Origin: Leclercia pneumoniae
Lineage (GTDB): Bacteria; Pseudomonadota; Gammaproteobacteria; Enterobacterales; Enterobacteriaceae
Reading direction: 5' to 3'
Length of the DNA: 64,000 nucleotides
NCBI RefSeq assembly: GCF_017348915.1
Contig: NZ_CP071383.1
Location: 1,550,001 to 1,614,000 of the forward strand
The position numbers were made by a program, and so were the translations under genes. This document shows positions 48,748-57,515 of this stretch, piece by piece. The notes below the pieces were generated by a model. The model saw only the letters and a list, made by a program, of their open reading frames with translations, did not search any database and had not been told where the DNA came from. Every line of letters starts with the position of its first letter. Position 1 is the first letter of the stretch.

Positions 48748-49965
48748 ATGAAAAAGAACATTCTCGCTGCTCTTATCCTCTCTGCTATCGCCACCGTTCA
48801 GGTTCATGCCGCGCAGCAACTTAACGTCTGGGAAGACATCAAGAAATCTTCAGGCATCAAAGATGCGGTGAGCGACTTTGAAAAGCAGTACGACGTTAAG
48901 GTCAACGTGCAGGAGATGCCCTACGCACAGCAGCTGGAAAAACTGCGTCTGGATGGCCCGGCAGGTATCGGCCCGGATGTCCTGGTCATCCCTAATGATC
49001 AACTGGGCGGGGCCGTGGTGCAAGGGTTGTTAACCCCCCTGAATATGGCGGCTGGCGCGACTGAGCAGTACACACCGGCGTCAATCAACGCTTTCAAAAT
49101 GGATAACGTCCTCTATGGCGTGCCTAAAGCGGTCGAAACGCTGGTCTTAATCTACAACAAAGACCTCATCGACAAACCGCTGGATAGCCTGCAGGCGTGG
49201 TACGACTTTTCTAAGCAACAGCGGGCGAAGGATCAGTACGGCCTGCTGGCGAAATTTGACCAGATTTACTACAGCTGGGGCGCGATTGAGCCGATGGGCG
49301 GCTACATCTTCGGTAAAAACGACAAAGGCGGCTATAACCCGCAGGACGTTGGGCTGAACAAACCGGGCGCGGTCGAAGCGGTTACCTTCCTGAAAAAATT
49401 CTATGCCGACAATGTCTTCCCGGCGGGGATTATCGGCGACAACGGCCTGAACGCCATCGACTCCCTGTTTACCGAGAAAAAAGCGGCGGCGGTGATCAAC
49501 GGCCCCTGGGCTTTCCAGCCGTATGAAGCCTCGGGCATCAACTACGGCGTGGCGCCACTGCCGACCCTGCCGGATGGTAAGCCGATGAGCTCATTCCTGG
49601 GAGTGAAGGGCTATGTGGTCTCGACCTGGAGTAAAGACAAAGCGCTGGCGCAGAAATTTATCGAGTTTATTAATCAGCCGCAGTACGTAAAAACCCGCTA
49701 CGTGGCCACCCGTGAGATCCCACCGCTGACGGCAATGATTGACGATCCGCTTATCAAGAATGACGAGAAAGCCAGCGCGGTGGCGGTGCAGGCCGCGCGT
49801 GCATCTGCCATGCCGGGCATTCCGGAGATGGGTGAAGTGTGGGGCCCGGCAAACGCCGCGCTGGAGCTGAGCCTCACCAGTAAGCAGGATCCGAAAGCGG
49901 CGCTGGATGGCGCAGAAAAACAGGTTCAGATGCAGATCGAAGCCATGCAGGCCAGCAATCAGTAA
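48748..49965 (+). CDS. ganS: Galactooligosaccharide-binding protein (MalE-like)
   Basis: Periplasmic binding protein of the MalE/CycB type, 405 aa. ATG 48748 follows TGAGG by 6 bp and starts a clear signal peptide MKKNILAALILSAIATVQVHA; the frame opens earlier at 48652 but that part is leader. The mature protein has the maltodextrin-binding layout (GPDVLVIPNDQLGGAVVQGL, TEKKAAAVINGPWAF). Followed by a hairpin and then the two permease genes, as in mal operons. The name follows the Bacillus gan operon. Confidence 0.88.
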   Translation: MKKNILAALILSAIATVQVHAAQQLNVWEDIKKSSGIKDAVSDFEKQYDVKVNVQEMPYAQQLEKLRLDGPAGIGPDVLVIPNDQLGGAVVQGLLTPLNMAAGATEQYTPASINAFKMDNVLYGVPKAVETLVLIYNKDLIDKPLDSLQAWYDFSKQQRAKDQYGLLAKFDQIYYSWGAIEPMGGYIFGKNDKGGYNPQDVGLNKPGAVEAVTFLKKFYADNVFPAGIIGDNGLNAIDSLFTEKKAAAVINGPWAFQPYEASGINYGVAPLPTLPDGKPMSSFLGVKGYVVSTWSKDKALAQKFIEFINQPQYVKTRYVATREIPPLTAMIDDPLIKNDEKASAVAVQAARASAMPGIPEMGEVWGPANAALELSLTSKQDPKAALDGAEKQVQMQIEAMQASNQ

Positions 49966-49978
49966 TTGTCAGAGGTAA

Positions 49979-50007
49979 CAAAACGGGCGCCCCTGCGCCC
50001 GTTTTTT
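49979..50007 (+). terminator. Intercistronic hairpin after the binding-protein gene
   Basis: AAAACGGGCGC pairs with GCGCCCGTTTT and is followed by T residues, between ganS and ganP. It is probably a partial terminator or 3' stabiliser that lets the binding protein be made in excess over the permeases. Confidence 0.75.
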
Positions 50008-50021
50008 GAAAGGAGTGGTCA

Positions 50022-51326
50022 GTGAGTATCATCCCAGAAAATTATGCCAGCGCGCGGCCAGCCGGGCGTCATGCCTGGTGCGGCCTGCTGTTGGCGCTCA
50101 TCCCCGGTTTCGGCCAGTTTTATCATCGCCAGTGGCTCAAGGGCATTATCTTTCTCGTGCTGCTGGTAAGCTTTGTCGGCGTGTTTGCAGACTTCCTGGG
50201 CGAAGGGCTTTGGGGGTTGGTGACGTTAGGCGAAGTGGTGCCGCGCGACAACTCTATCTTCCTGCTGGCAGAAGGGATTATCAGCGTGCTGATCATCGCC
50301 TTCGGCGTGGGACTCTATGCGCTTTCGCTGCGGGACGCGTGGGCCAACGGTCGTAAACGTGACGACGGACAACAGCTTAACAGCGTGCGCAAGCAGTACC
50401 AGATGCTGCTGAGCGAAGGCTTCCCCTATCTGATGATCTCGCCCGGCTTTATTCTGCTGGTGTTTGTGGTGGTCTTTCCGATTCTGTTCGGGTTTGCCAT
50501 CGCCTTCACCAACTACAACCTCTACCACACCCCGCCGGCGAAGCTGGTGGACTGGGTTGGTTTCAAGAACTTTATCAACATTTTCACCCTCTCCATCTGG
50601 CGTTCCACCTTCCTGGACGTGCTGCAGTGGACGGTGGTCTGGACGCTGCTGGCGACCACGCTGCAGTGTTCCGTCGGCGTGCTGTTAGCCATCCTGGTGA
50701 ACCAGAAAGATCTGCGCTTCAAGCCGCTTATCCGCACCATCTTTATTCTGCCGTGGGCGGTGCCGGGTTTCGTCACTATTCTGGTGTTCGCCGGCATGTT
50801 TAATGACTCTTTTGGCGTCATCAACAATGCCATTCTGGCCTTCTTTGGTATTGCGCCCAGGGCGTGGATGACCGATCCGTTCTGGACCAAAACCGCGCTG
50901 ATCATGATGCAGACCTGGCTCGGCTTCCCGTTTGTTTTCGCCATGACCACCGGCGTGCTGCAGGCGATCCCGGACGATCTCTACGAAGCTGCCACCATGG
51001 ATGGCGCCAGCAGCTTTACCCGGCTGCGCACCATTACGTTGCCGCTGGTGCTCTACGCCATTGCCCCGATCCTGATCACGCAATACACCTTTAACTTCAA
51101 TAACTTCAACATTATCTACCTGTTCAACAACGGCGGGCCGGCGGTAGTGGGGTCGAATGCCGGCGGGACGGATATCCTGGTGTCGTGGATCTATAAGCTC
51201 ACCATGTCTTCGTCCCAGTATGCGATTGCCGCAACTATCACCATCCTGCTGTCGATCTTTGTCGTCGGGCTGGCGCTGTGGCAGTTCCGTGCCACCAAAT
51301 CGTTCAAAAATGACGACATGGCATAG
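50022..51326 (+). CDS. ganP: Galactooligosaccharide ABC permease GanP (MalF-like)
   Basis: Inner-membrane permease, 434 aa, starting at GTG 50022 with AAGGAG 6 bp upstream. An N-terminal extension with several hydrophobic segments (about residues 17-95) precedes the MalF-type core. The EAA loop is YEAATMDGASSFTRLRTITL near residue 325. It pairs with GanQ and the MalK-like ATPase. Confidence 0.92.
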   Translation: MSIIPENYASARPAGRHAWCGLLLALIPGFGQFYHRQWLKGIIFLVLLVSFVGVFADFLGEGLWGLVTLGEVVPRDNSIFLLAEGIISVLIIAFGVGLYALSLRDAWANGRKRDDGQQLNSVRKQYQMLLSEGFPYLMISPGFILLVFVVVFPILFGFAIAFTNYNLYHTPPAKLVDWVGFKNFINIFTLSIWRSTFLDVLQWTVVWTLLATTLQCSVGVLLAILVNQKDLRFKPLIRTIFILPWAVPGFVTILVFAGMFNDSFGVINNAILAFFGIAPRAWMTDPFWTKTALIMMQTWLGFPFVFAMTTGVLQAIPDDLYEAATMDGASSFTRLRTITLPLVLYAIAPILITQYTFNFNNFNIIYLFNNGGPAVVGSNAGGTDILVSWIYKLTMSSSQYAIAATITILLSIFVVGLALWQFRATKSFKNDDMA

Positions 51327-51337
51327 GAGAGAGAACA

Positions 51338-52189
51338 ATGGCTCAATCACAAAGTATTAAACGTGAGAAGTGGCTCCGCCTCTCGCTCTCCTGGCTGGTT
51401 ATCCTGCTGGTCTCCACCGTCATTATCTATCCACTGGTATGGACGGTAGGGGCTTCGCTGAACGCGGGCAACAGCCTGCTCAGTTCGTCGATCATCCCGG
51501 AAAATCTCTCATTCCAGCACTATGCCGACCTGTTCAATGGCCAGGTGAACTATATGACCTGGTACTGGAACTCAATGAAAATCAGCTTCATGACCATGGT
51601 GCTGACGCTGATCAGCGTGAGTTTTACCGCCTATGCCTTCTCGCGTTTTCGCTTTAAGGGGCGGCAAAACGGGCTGATGCTGTTCTTGCTGCTGCAGATG
51701 ATCCCGCAGTTCTCGGCGCTGATTGCCATTTTCGTCCTCTCGCAGTTGCTGGGGTTAATCAACAGCCACTTGGCGCTGGTGCTAATTTACGTCGGCGGCA
51801 TGATCCCGATGAACACCTATCTGATGAAAGGGTATCTGGATGCGATCCCGAAGGATCTGGACGAATCGGCCCGCATGGATGGTGCCAGTAACTTCCGTAT
51901 CTTCATTGAGATCATTATGCCGCTGTCAAAGCCGATTCTGGCGGTGGTGGCGCTCTTCTCCTTCACCGGGCCGCTGGGGGATTTCATTCTTTCCAGCACC
52001 ATTTTGCGTACCCCGGACAAATACACCTTACCTATCGGGCTTTATAACCTGGTGGCACAAAAAATGGGTGCCAGTTACACCACCTACGCGGCAGGGGCAG
52101 TGCTAATTGCCGTGCCGGTGGCGATCCTCTATCTGGCGTTACAAAAATACTTCGTCTCCGGCCTCACCTCCGGCAGTACCAAAGGATAA
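51338..52189 (+). CDS. ganQ: Galactooligosaccharide ABC permease GanQ (MalG-like)
   Basis: Second permease subunit, 283 aa with six transmembrane helices and a MalG-type EAA loop (DESARMDGASNFRIFIEIIM, about residue 175). AGGAGAGAGAAC precedes the ATG; the gene is 11 bp after ganP and 4 bp before ganB, so translation is probably coupled. Confidence 0.93.
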   Translation: MAQSQSIKREKWLRLSLSWLVILLVSTVIIYPLVWTVGASLNAGNSLLSSSIIPENLSFQHYADLFNGQVNYMTWYWNSMKISFMTMVLTLISVSFTAYAFSRFRFKGRQNGLMLFLLLQMIPQFSALIAIFVLSQLLGLINSHLALVLIYVGGMIPMNTYLMKGYLDAIPKDLDESARMDGASNFRIFIEIIMPLSKPILAVVALFSFTGPLGDFILSSTILRTPDKYTLPIGLYNLVAQKMGASYTTYAAGAVLIAVPVAILYLALQKYFVSGLTSGSTKG

Positions 52190-52193
52190 GCAC

Positions 52194-53396
52194 ATGAAAA
52201 GATTCCAGCCCGCTCTGCTTGCGCTCTGCCTCTCGTGCGGATTTGCCGCCAGCACCTTCGCTGCTGATGCGCTGAAAACCCGTCCGTTTAACGGCATGCC
52301 GGATGATTTTATCAAAGGCGCGGATATCTCCACCTTGCTGGAGGCCGAGCAGCATGGGGCGACGTTTTACAATGCGCAAAACCAGAAGCAGGACGCCATC
52401 GCGATTCTGAAAGCGAACGGTGTGAATTACGTACGCCTGCGCCTGTGGGTTGACCCGCAGGACGGCCAGGGCAATACCTATGGCGGCGGCAGCAACAACC
52501 TGGAGAACACGCTCGCGCTGGCGAAACGCGTAAAGGCCCAGGGGATCAAATTACTGCTCGATTTCCACTACAGCGATTTCTGGACCGACCCGGGCAAACA
52601 GTACAAACCAAAAGCCTGGGAGAAAATGGACTATCCGCAGCTTAAAACGGCGATCCACGATTACACCCACGACGTTATAGCCCGCTTCAAGAAAGAGGGT
52701 GTGTTGCCGGATATGGTGCAGATTGGCAACGAAATTAACGGCGGGATCCTCTGGCCGGAGGGAAAAAGCTGGGGGCAAAACGGCGGGGAGTTTGACCGCT
52801 TAGCCGGGCTGCTGAATGCGGCCATCGACGGCCTGAAAGAGAACCTCACCGAAGGCGAGCAGGTGAAAATTATGCTGCATCTGGCTGAAGGTACGAAAAA
52901 TGACACCTTCCGCTGGTGGTTTGATGAAATCACAAAGCGTAACGTGCCGTTCGATATTATCGGCCTGTCAATGTACACCTACTGGAACGGCCCCCTCAGC
53001 GCGCTGAAGGCCAACATGGATGACATCAGCCAACGCTACAACAAAGATGTGATCGTAGTGGAAGCCGCCTATGGCTATACCCTGGAAAACTGTGACAACG
53101 CAGAAAATAGCTTCCAGGCCAAAGAAGAGAAAGATGGCGGTTATCCTGGTACCGTCCAGGGCCAGTACGACTATATACACGACCTCATGCAGACCGTTAT
53201 TGATGTGCCGGCGCAGCGTGGCAAAGGCATCTTTTATTGGGAGCCAACCTGGATTGCCGTTCCGGGTACCACATGGGCCACTAAAGCTGGCATGAAATAT
53301 ATCCACGATGAGTGGAAAGAGGGCAATGCCCGCGAGAATCAGGCCCTGTTTGATTGTCAGGGAAAAGTGTTGCCATCAATGACAGTATTTAAATAA
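52194..53396 (+). CDS. ganB: Endo-beta-1,4-galactanase (GH53)
   Basis: Arabinogalactan endo-beta-1,4-galactanase, 400 aa, which cuts type I galactan side chains of pectin into oligosaccharides. Signal peptide MKRFQPALLALCLSCGFAAS with cleavage near TFAA, so it is exported to the periplasm or beyond. GH53 landmarks: FIKGADIS, acid/base Glu180 in VQIGNEINGG, nucleophile Glu290 in VIVVEAAYGY, and FYWEPTWI. ATG 52194 is 4 bp after the ganQ stop. Confidence 0.95.
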   Translation: MKRFQPALLALCLSCGFAASTFAADALKTRPFNGMPDDFIKGADISTLLEAEQHGATFYNAQNQKQDAIAILKANGVNYVRLRLWVDPQDGQGNTYGGGSNNLENTLALAKRVKAQGIKLLLDFHYSDFWTDPGKQYKPKAWEKMDYPQLKTAIHDYTHDVIARFKKEGVLPDMVQIGNEINGGILWPEGKSWGQNGGEFDRLAGLLNAAIDGLKENLTEGEQVKIMLHLAEGTKNDTFRWWFDEITKRNVPFDIIGLSMYTYWNGPLSALKANMDDISQRYNKDVIVVEAAYGYTLENCDNAENSFQAKEEKDGGYPGTVQGQYDYIHDLMQTVIDVPAQRGKGIFYWEPTWIAVPGTTWATKAGMKYIHDEWKEGNARENQALFDCQGKVLPSMTVFK

Positions 53397-53425
53397 TCCC
53401 CCTCTGATTTCAGGAAGCTGTAAAT

Positions 53426-55483
53426 ATGACTAAATTCGCGCCTTTATTTCCTAAGGTTGCTGCGTTACTGCATGGCGCCGATTATAACCCGGAACAATGG
53501 GAAAATTATCCCGGTATTATTGAAAAAGACATTACCATGATGCAGCAGGCAAAATGTAATGTGATGTCGGTCGGGATATTTAGCTGGGCGAAACTCGAAC
53601 CGCGCGAAGGGGAATATGATTTTGCCTGGCTGGATGCGGTAATTGAGAAACTTTACGCGGCGGGTATCCATATATTCCTCGCCACCCCGAGCGGTGCGCG
53701 TCCGGCGTGGATGTCGCAAAAATATCCGGAAGTGCTTCGGGTAGGGCGTGACCGCGTGTCGGCGCTGCACGGTGGGCGACACAACCACTGCATGACCTCG
53801 CCGGTCTATCGTGAAAAGACGCTGAAGATTAATCGCCTGCTGGCGGAGCGCTACTCGCAGCACCCCGCCGTGCTGGGCTGGCATATCTCTAACGAATATG
53901 GTGGCGAGTGCCACTGCGGCCTGTGTCAGCAAAAATTCCGCGACTGGCTGAAAGCGCGTTATAAGACGCTGGATGCACTCAACCATGCGTGGTGGAGCAC
54001 CTTCTGGAGTCACACCTACACGGACTGGTCGCAAATTGAATCGCCCGCGCCGCAGGGTGAGGTCTCCATCCACGGCCTGAATCTGGACTGGCGACGCTTT
54101 AACACCGCGCAGGTGAGCGACTTCTGCCGTCATGAAGTGGCGCCACTCAAAGCGGTAAATGCCGACCTGCCGGTGACCACCAACTTTATGGAGTACTTTT
54201 ACGATTACGACTACTGGCAGCTGGCGAAAGAGATCGATTTTATCTCCTGGGACAGCTATCCGATGTGGCACCGTGAGAAAGAGGAAACGACGCTGGCCTG
54301 CTACACCGCCATGTATCACGACATGATGCGTTCGCTTAAAGGCGGCAAGCCTTTTGTGCTGATGGAGTCTACGCCCAGCACCACCAACTGGCAGCCCATC
54401 AGTAAGCTGAAAAAACCGGGGATGCACATCCTCTCGTCTTTACAGGCTGTGGCTCACGGGGCGGATTCGGTGCAGTATTTCCAGTGGCGTAAAAGCCGCG
54501 GCTCGGTAGAGAAGTTCCACGGGGCAGTTATCGACCATGTGGGGCATCTGGATACCCGCGTCGGGCGTGAGGTGAGCAAGCTGGGCGATATGCTGGCGCG
54601 TCTGTCGGTGGTGGCGGGTTGCCGCACCGAGGCGCGGGTGGCCATTATCTTTGACCAGCAGAGCCGCTGGGCGATGGACGATGCCGCAGGCCCGCGCAAT
54701 ATGGGCCTGGAGTACGAAAAAACCGTGAATGAGCACTACCGTCCCTTCTGGGAGAAAGGCATTGCCGTTGACGTGATCGATGCCGATCAGCCGTTGAGCC
54801 AGTACGCGCTGGTGATTGCCCCTATGCTCTACATGGTCCGCCAGGGATTCGCCGAACGCGCCGAAGCCTTTGTGGCCGAGGGGGGGCATCTGGTTACGAC
54901 CTACTGGAGCGGCATTGTGGATGAAACCGATCTCTGCTTTACGGGCGGCTTCCCTGGCCCGCTGCGCAAGCTGCTCGGGATCTGGGCGGAAGAGATCGAC
55001 TGTCTGGGCGAGGGGGAACGTAACCTGGTGCAGGGGCTGGCGGGCAATGCGTCGGGTCTGCAGGGGCCGTACCAGGTGCGTCATCTCTGCGAGCTGATCC
55101 ACACTGAAACCGCCCAGGCGCTGGCGACCTACCGGGATGATTTTTATGCCGGTCGACCGGCGGTAACGGTTAACCGATTTGGCAACGGCAAAGCCTGGCA
55201 CGTGGCGTCGCGCAACGATCTGCAATTCCAGCGTGACTTCTTCGCCGGCATTATTAACGAACTGGCGCTGCCGCAGGCCGTCGATGCTGACTTCCCGCCG
55301 GGCGTGGTGGCTACCGCCCGTACTGATGGCGAGAGCACCTGGGTGTTTGTGCAGAACTTCACGGCGCAGCAGCAACTGGTCACGCTGCCAGAGGGCTATA
55401 CCGACAGTATGACCGATGCTGCGGCGGTGGGCGAAACCGTGCTCCTGCCGTGGGATTGTCGCGTGCTGAAGCGCAGGGCATAA
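53426..55483 (+). CDS. ganA: Beta-galactosidase GanA (GH42)
   Basis: Cytoplasmic glycoside hydrolase family 42 enzyme, 685 aa, that releases galactose from imported galacto-oligosaccharides. Acid/base Glu157 (WHISNEYGGE), nucleophile Glu314 (FVLMESTPS) and the zinc-site cysteines Cys122, Cys162, Cys164 and Cys167 (HNHCMT, ECHCGLC) are present. No signal peptide. Last gene of the ganS-P-Q-B-A transcript, followed by a strong terminator. Confidence 0.96.
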   Translation: MTKFAPLFPKVAALLHGADYNPEQWENYPGIIEKDITMMQQAKCNVMSVGIFSWAKLEPREGEYDFAWLDAVIEKLYAAGIHIFLATPSGARPAWMSQKYPEVLRVGRDRVSALHGGRHNHCMTSPVYREKTLKINRLLAERYSQHPAVLGWHISNEYGGECHCGLCQQKFRDWLKARYKTLDALNHAWWSTFWSHTYTDWSQIESPAPQGEVSIHGLNLDWRRFNTAQVSDFCRHEVAPLKAVNADLPVTTNFMEYFYDYDYWQLAKEIDFISWDSYPMWHREKEETTLACYTAMYHDMMRSLKGGKPFVLMESTPSTTNWQPISKLKKPGMHILSSLQAVAHGADSVQYFQWRKSRGSVEKFHGAVIDHVGHLDTRVGREVSKLGDMLARLSVVAGCRTEARVAIIFDQQSRWAMDDAAGPRNMGLEYEKTVNEHYRPFWEKGIAVDVIDADQPLSQYALVIAPMLYMVRQGFAERAEAFVAEGGHLVTTYWSGIVDETDLCFTGGFPGPLRKLLGIWAEEIDCLGEGERNLVQGLAGNASGLQGPYQVRHLCELIHTETAQALATYRDDFYAGRPAVTVNRFGNGKAWHVASRNDLQFQRDFFAGIINELALPQAVDADFPPGVVATARTDGESTWVFVQNFTAQQQLVTLPEGYTDSMTDAAAVGETVLLPWDCRVLKRRA

Positions 55484-55505
55484 CGCCCGGCGCCACGCAT
55501 AACAC

Positions 55506-55533
55506 GCCTGCTCAAATGAGCAGGCATTTTTTT
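55506..55533 (+). terminator. Terminator of the gan operon
   Basis: GCCTGCTCA pairs perfectly with TGAGCAGGC and is followed by ATTTTTTTA, 22 bp after the ganA stop. Confidence 0.92.
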
Positions 55534-55626
55534 ACCCCTGGATACCCTAAATCATTCGGCTTGCAGACCAGGATGCGTATCGCGTTTGCAGCGTGAAGGA
55601 TGACGGATATAACTGAGAGGCTACTG

Positions 55627-55875
55627 ATGGATACCAAAATCACTCAGCGTTTAATTCCGGCGTTTGGCGGAGAAGAGAATATCGAACATATCGAAGCCTG
55701 TATTACCCGCCTGCGCGTCACGGTAAAAGATTTAAATAAGGTTGACTCGCAGGCAATACAGGAGGAGGGGGCGTTAGGGGTCATTATTATTGGGCAACAA
55801 GTCCATGCGATATTTGGCCGACAATCCGATACCTTGCGCCAATTACTCGACGACCATTTTAATGGCCGTAAATAA
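55627..55875 (+). CDS. Stand-alone glucose-type PTS EIIB domain protein
   Basis: 82-aa protein made of a single glucose-family EIIB domain: FGGEENIEHIEACITRLRVT, with phospho-acceptor Cys25, and GVIIIGQQVHAIFG. It resembles the EIIB part of PtsG/MalX but has no EIIC or EIIA beside it. ATG 55627 with GAGAGG upstream is preferred to an in-frame start at 55600. It lies past the gan terminator, so it has its own promoter or depends on read-through. Its role could be phosphate relay to a distant EIIC, or signalling. Confidence 0.85.
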   Translation: MDTKITQRLIPAFGGEENIEHIEACITRLRVTVKDLNKVDSQAIQEEGALGVIIIGQQVHAIFGRQSDTLRQLLDDHFNGRK

Positions 55876-55877
55876 AT

Positions 55878-55914
55878 AAAAAAAACGGGATAGCCAATAA
55901 ATGGTTATCCCGTA
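55878..55914 (-). terminator. Terminator of the porin gene
   Basis: On the minus strand ACGGGATAACC pairs with GGCTATCCCGT (one mismatch) and is followed by eight T residues. On the plus strand it may also end the EIIB transcript. Confidence 0.75.
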
Positions 55915-55980
55915 AAGGCCAAAATAACTACCCAGTGTTGGAGATAAAATAATGATAACAGGCAAATCAGAGAATAATGC

Positions 55981-57246
55981 TTACCACCAGGCTTCAACCT
56001 GGATGCCAAAGTTCCAGTTATTATTCGCGGTGCCATCCTGGAATGATTGACCCTTCTCAGAGTCATTCAGATAAGAGGCAAACACGCGCAGTTCCGGACG
56101 CGACATAAAATCAGGGCCATCCGCCAGACCCAGAGCGATGGTGTACTTCTCGCCGCTCTGTTTGTATTTCGCGCCGTCGGTGTAGGTGTCTTTCTGATAG
56201 AACCCGCCTACCTCGCCGATAAGACGCACATACTCCGTAAACTGATACTGCGCGCGGCCGACGAGGGAGATCAGGCGTGACTTCTCGGTGTAGAGGGTGG
56301 TGTCATCCGCCGAGCCCCAGGTGAGAACGTGGTTGAAAGAGAGCTTATCGGTGATGGGAATCAAGCCGGTGTTGATAACACGGTAACCCGAAGCATCGTT
56401 GACATAGTTCCACATGTCATACCAGCCTCCGCCCTGAGAGACCATATTCTGCGCCAGCCCTTTGTTGGCATACTGCAGCACCAGCTTGTTATAGCCGCCC
56501 AGCATCTCCTGGCTAATCTCGCCGGTGACCATCACGCCGTTATCAGCGTCATACAAGCCGCCGTACTCTTTCTGCTTGTTGGTGGGGTTTGGCATCGCGT
56601 AATCGATGCCCACTTCGGTCCACGCGCCTGCCCAGGGTTTCCAGCCGGCGTAGCGTACGTCGATATAGTTGATGTTGACATCGTTGTCGCCATCCACGCG
56701 GTAATCCACGTCATTGGCATCGCCACGGATCCACGCCACGGAGATGGCACCGGGGCCGAGGGTGTAGTTTTCAATACCGGCACCGGCGCCGGAAATGTTC
56801 CAGTATTTGGTATCGATGATGTGCAGGTCATGACGCTGGTAATAGCGTTTACCGCCCCAAATTACCGCGTTAGGATCGCCCGGGATCAGCCCTTTGATCT
56901 GCAGGTTGAGCTGACGCAAGCCGAACTCGGCGTCGTCATCCAGGGTCGATTCGTTGTCATTCGAGCCATCGGACACCATGCTGACCATACTGTCGAGGTA
57001 AAAACTGACATCGTTCTTCTTGTAAACTTCTGAGCCTAACTCCAGCTCACCGTAGGTGTCGGTCTCGTTACCCAGACGACCAATCTTGTTTTTTTGCCAC
57101 TCTTCCATCCCGCCATCCCGCGAGACGCCCACACCAGAGCGAAGATATCCATGGAAATCAATAGGTACTGAAGACGCCGCTAACAGCGAAGGTGAGGCCA
57201 GCGCAGCCGCCAACGCAACGGATACAGAGCGGATCGTAGTGTTCAT
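55981..57246 (-). CDS. LamB-family outer membrane porin of the galactan locus
   Basis: Maltoporin-type 18-strand beta-barrel, 421 aa. ATG 57246 with AGAGGGT upstream; signal peptide MNTTIRSVSVALAAALASPS with cleavage near LLAA. LamB features are FHGYLRSGVGV, LGNETDTYGELELGSEVY, IWGGKRYYQRHDLHIID, YWNISGAGAGIEN and the C-terminal Trp-Trp pair that ends outer-membrane barrels. It probably admits galactan oligosaccharides. Convergent with the EIIB gene and divergent from the LacI-type regulator. Confidence 0.92.
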   Translation of the reverse strand: MNTTIRSVSVALAAALASPSLLAASSVPIDFHGYLRSGVGVSRDGGMEEWQKNKIGRLGNETDTYGELELGSEVYKKNDVSFYLDSMVSMVSDGSNDNESTLDDDAEFGLRQLNLQIKGLIPGDPNAVIWGGKRYYQRHDLHIIDTKYWNISGAGAGIENYTLGPGAISVAWIRGDANDVDYRVDGDNDVNINYIDVRYAGWKPWAGAWTEVGIDYAMPNPTNKQKEYGGLYDADNGVMVTGEISQEMLGGYNKLVLQYANKGLAQNMVSQGGGWYDMWNYVNDASGYRVINTGLIPITDKLSFNHVLTWGSADDTTLYTEKSRLISLVGRAQYQFTEYVRLIGEVGGFYQKDTYTDGAKYKQSGEKYTIALGLADGPDFMSRPELRVFASYLNDSEKGQSFQDGTANNNWNFGIQVEAWW

Positions 57247-57264
57247 TGTAACCCTCTTATTGTT

Positions 57265-57281
57265 TTGTAATACGTTCACAA
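57265..57281. promoter_or_regulatory. GanR operator candidate upstream of the porin gene
   Basis: TTGTAATACGTTCACAA is a dyad centred on CG (TTGT...ACAA outer arms), 19 bp upstream of the porin ATG. It shares the TAATACG core with the site at 48453-48473 read on its minus strand, as expected for one LacI-family repressor acting on both promoters. Confidence 0.5.
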
Positions 57282-57515
57282 ATCCGCTGTCATAAAATGC
57301 CTAAACTCTTTTCGTGGCAATTGTGATGTCATAAATGTGTGATTAAGTGCAAATAAAACAGCGAGATTTGTTACGAGAGATGAGATTCAGACAGAAATGT
57401 GGCAATGTGATCGTCATACTTTTTTAGAGCGTGAGCCGCGCCATGATGCTGCGATGAGCGTTTTTTTAAATGGCCCCTGTTACAATCAAACAATAACGAC
57501 ACAAGGAACCGGACC

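Noticed and set aside
55560-55600. Sequence near CCCTAAATCATTCGGCTTGC as an enterobacterial repeat element
   Set aside because: It resembles a recurrent intergenic motif from memory, but no second copy is present here and the match is loose.
57310-57420. Three TGTGA half-sites upstream of ganR as CRP sites
   Set aside because: None has a matching TCACA at 6-bp spacing.
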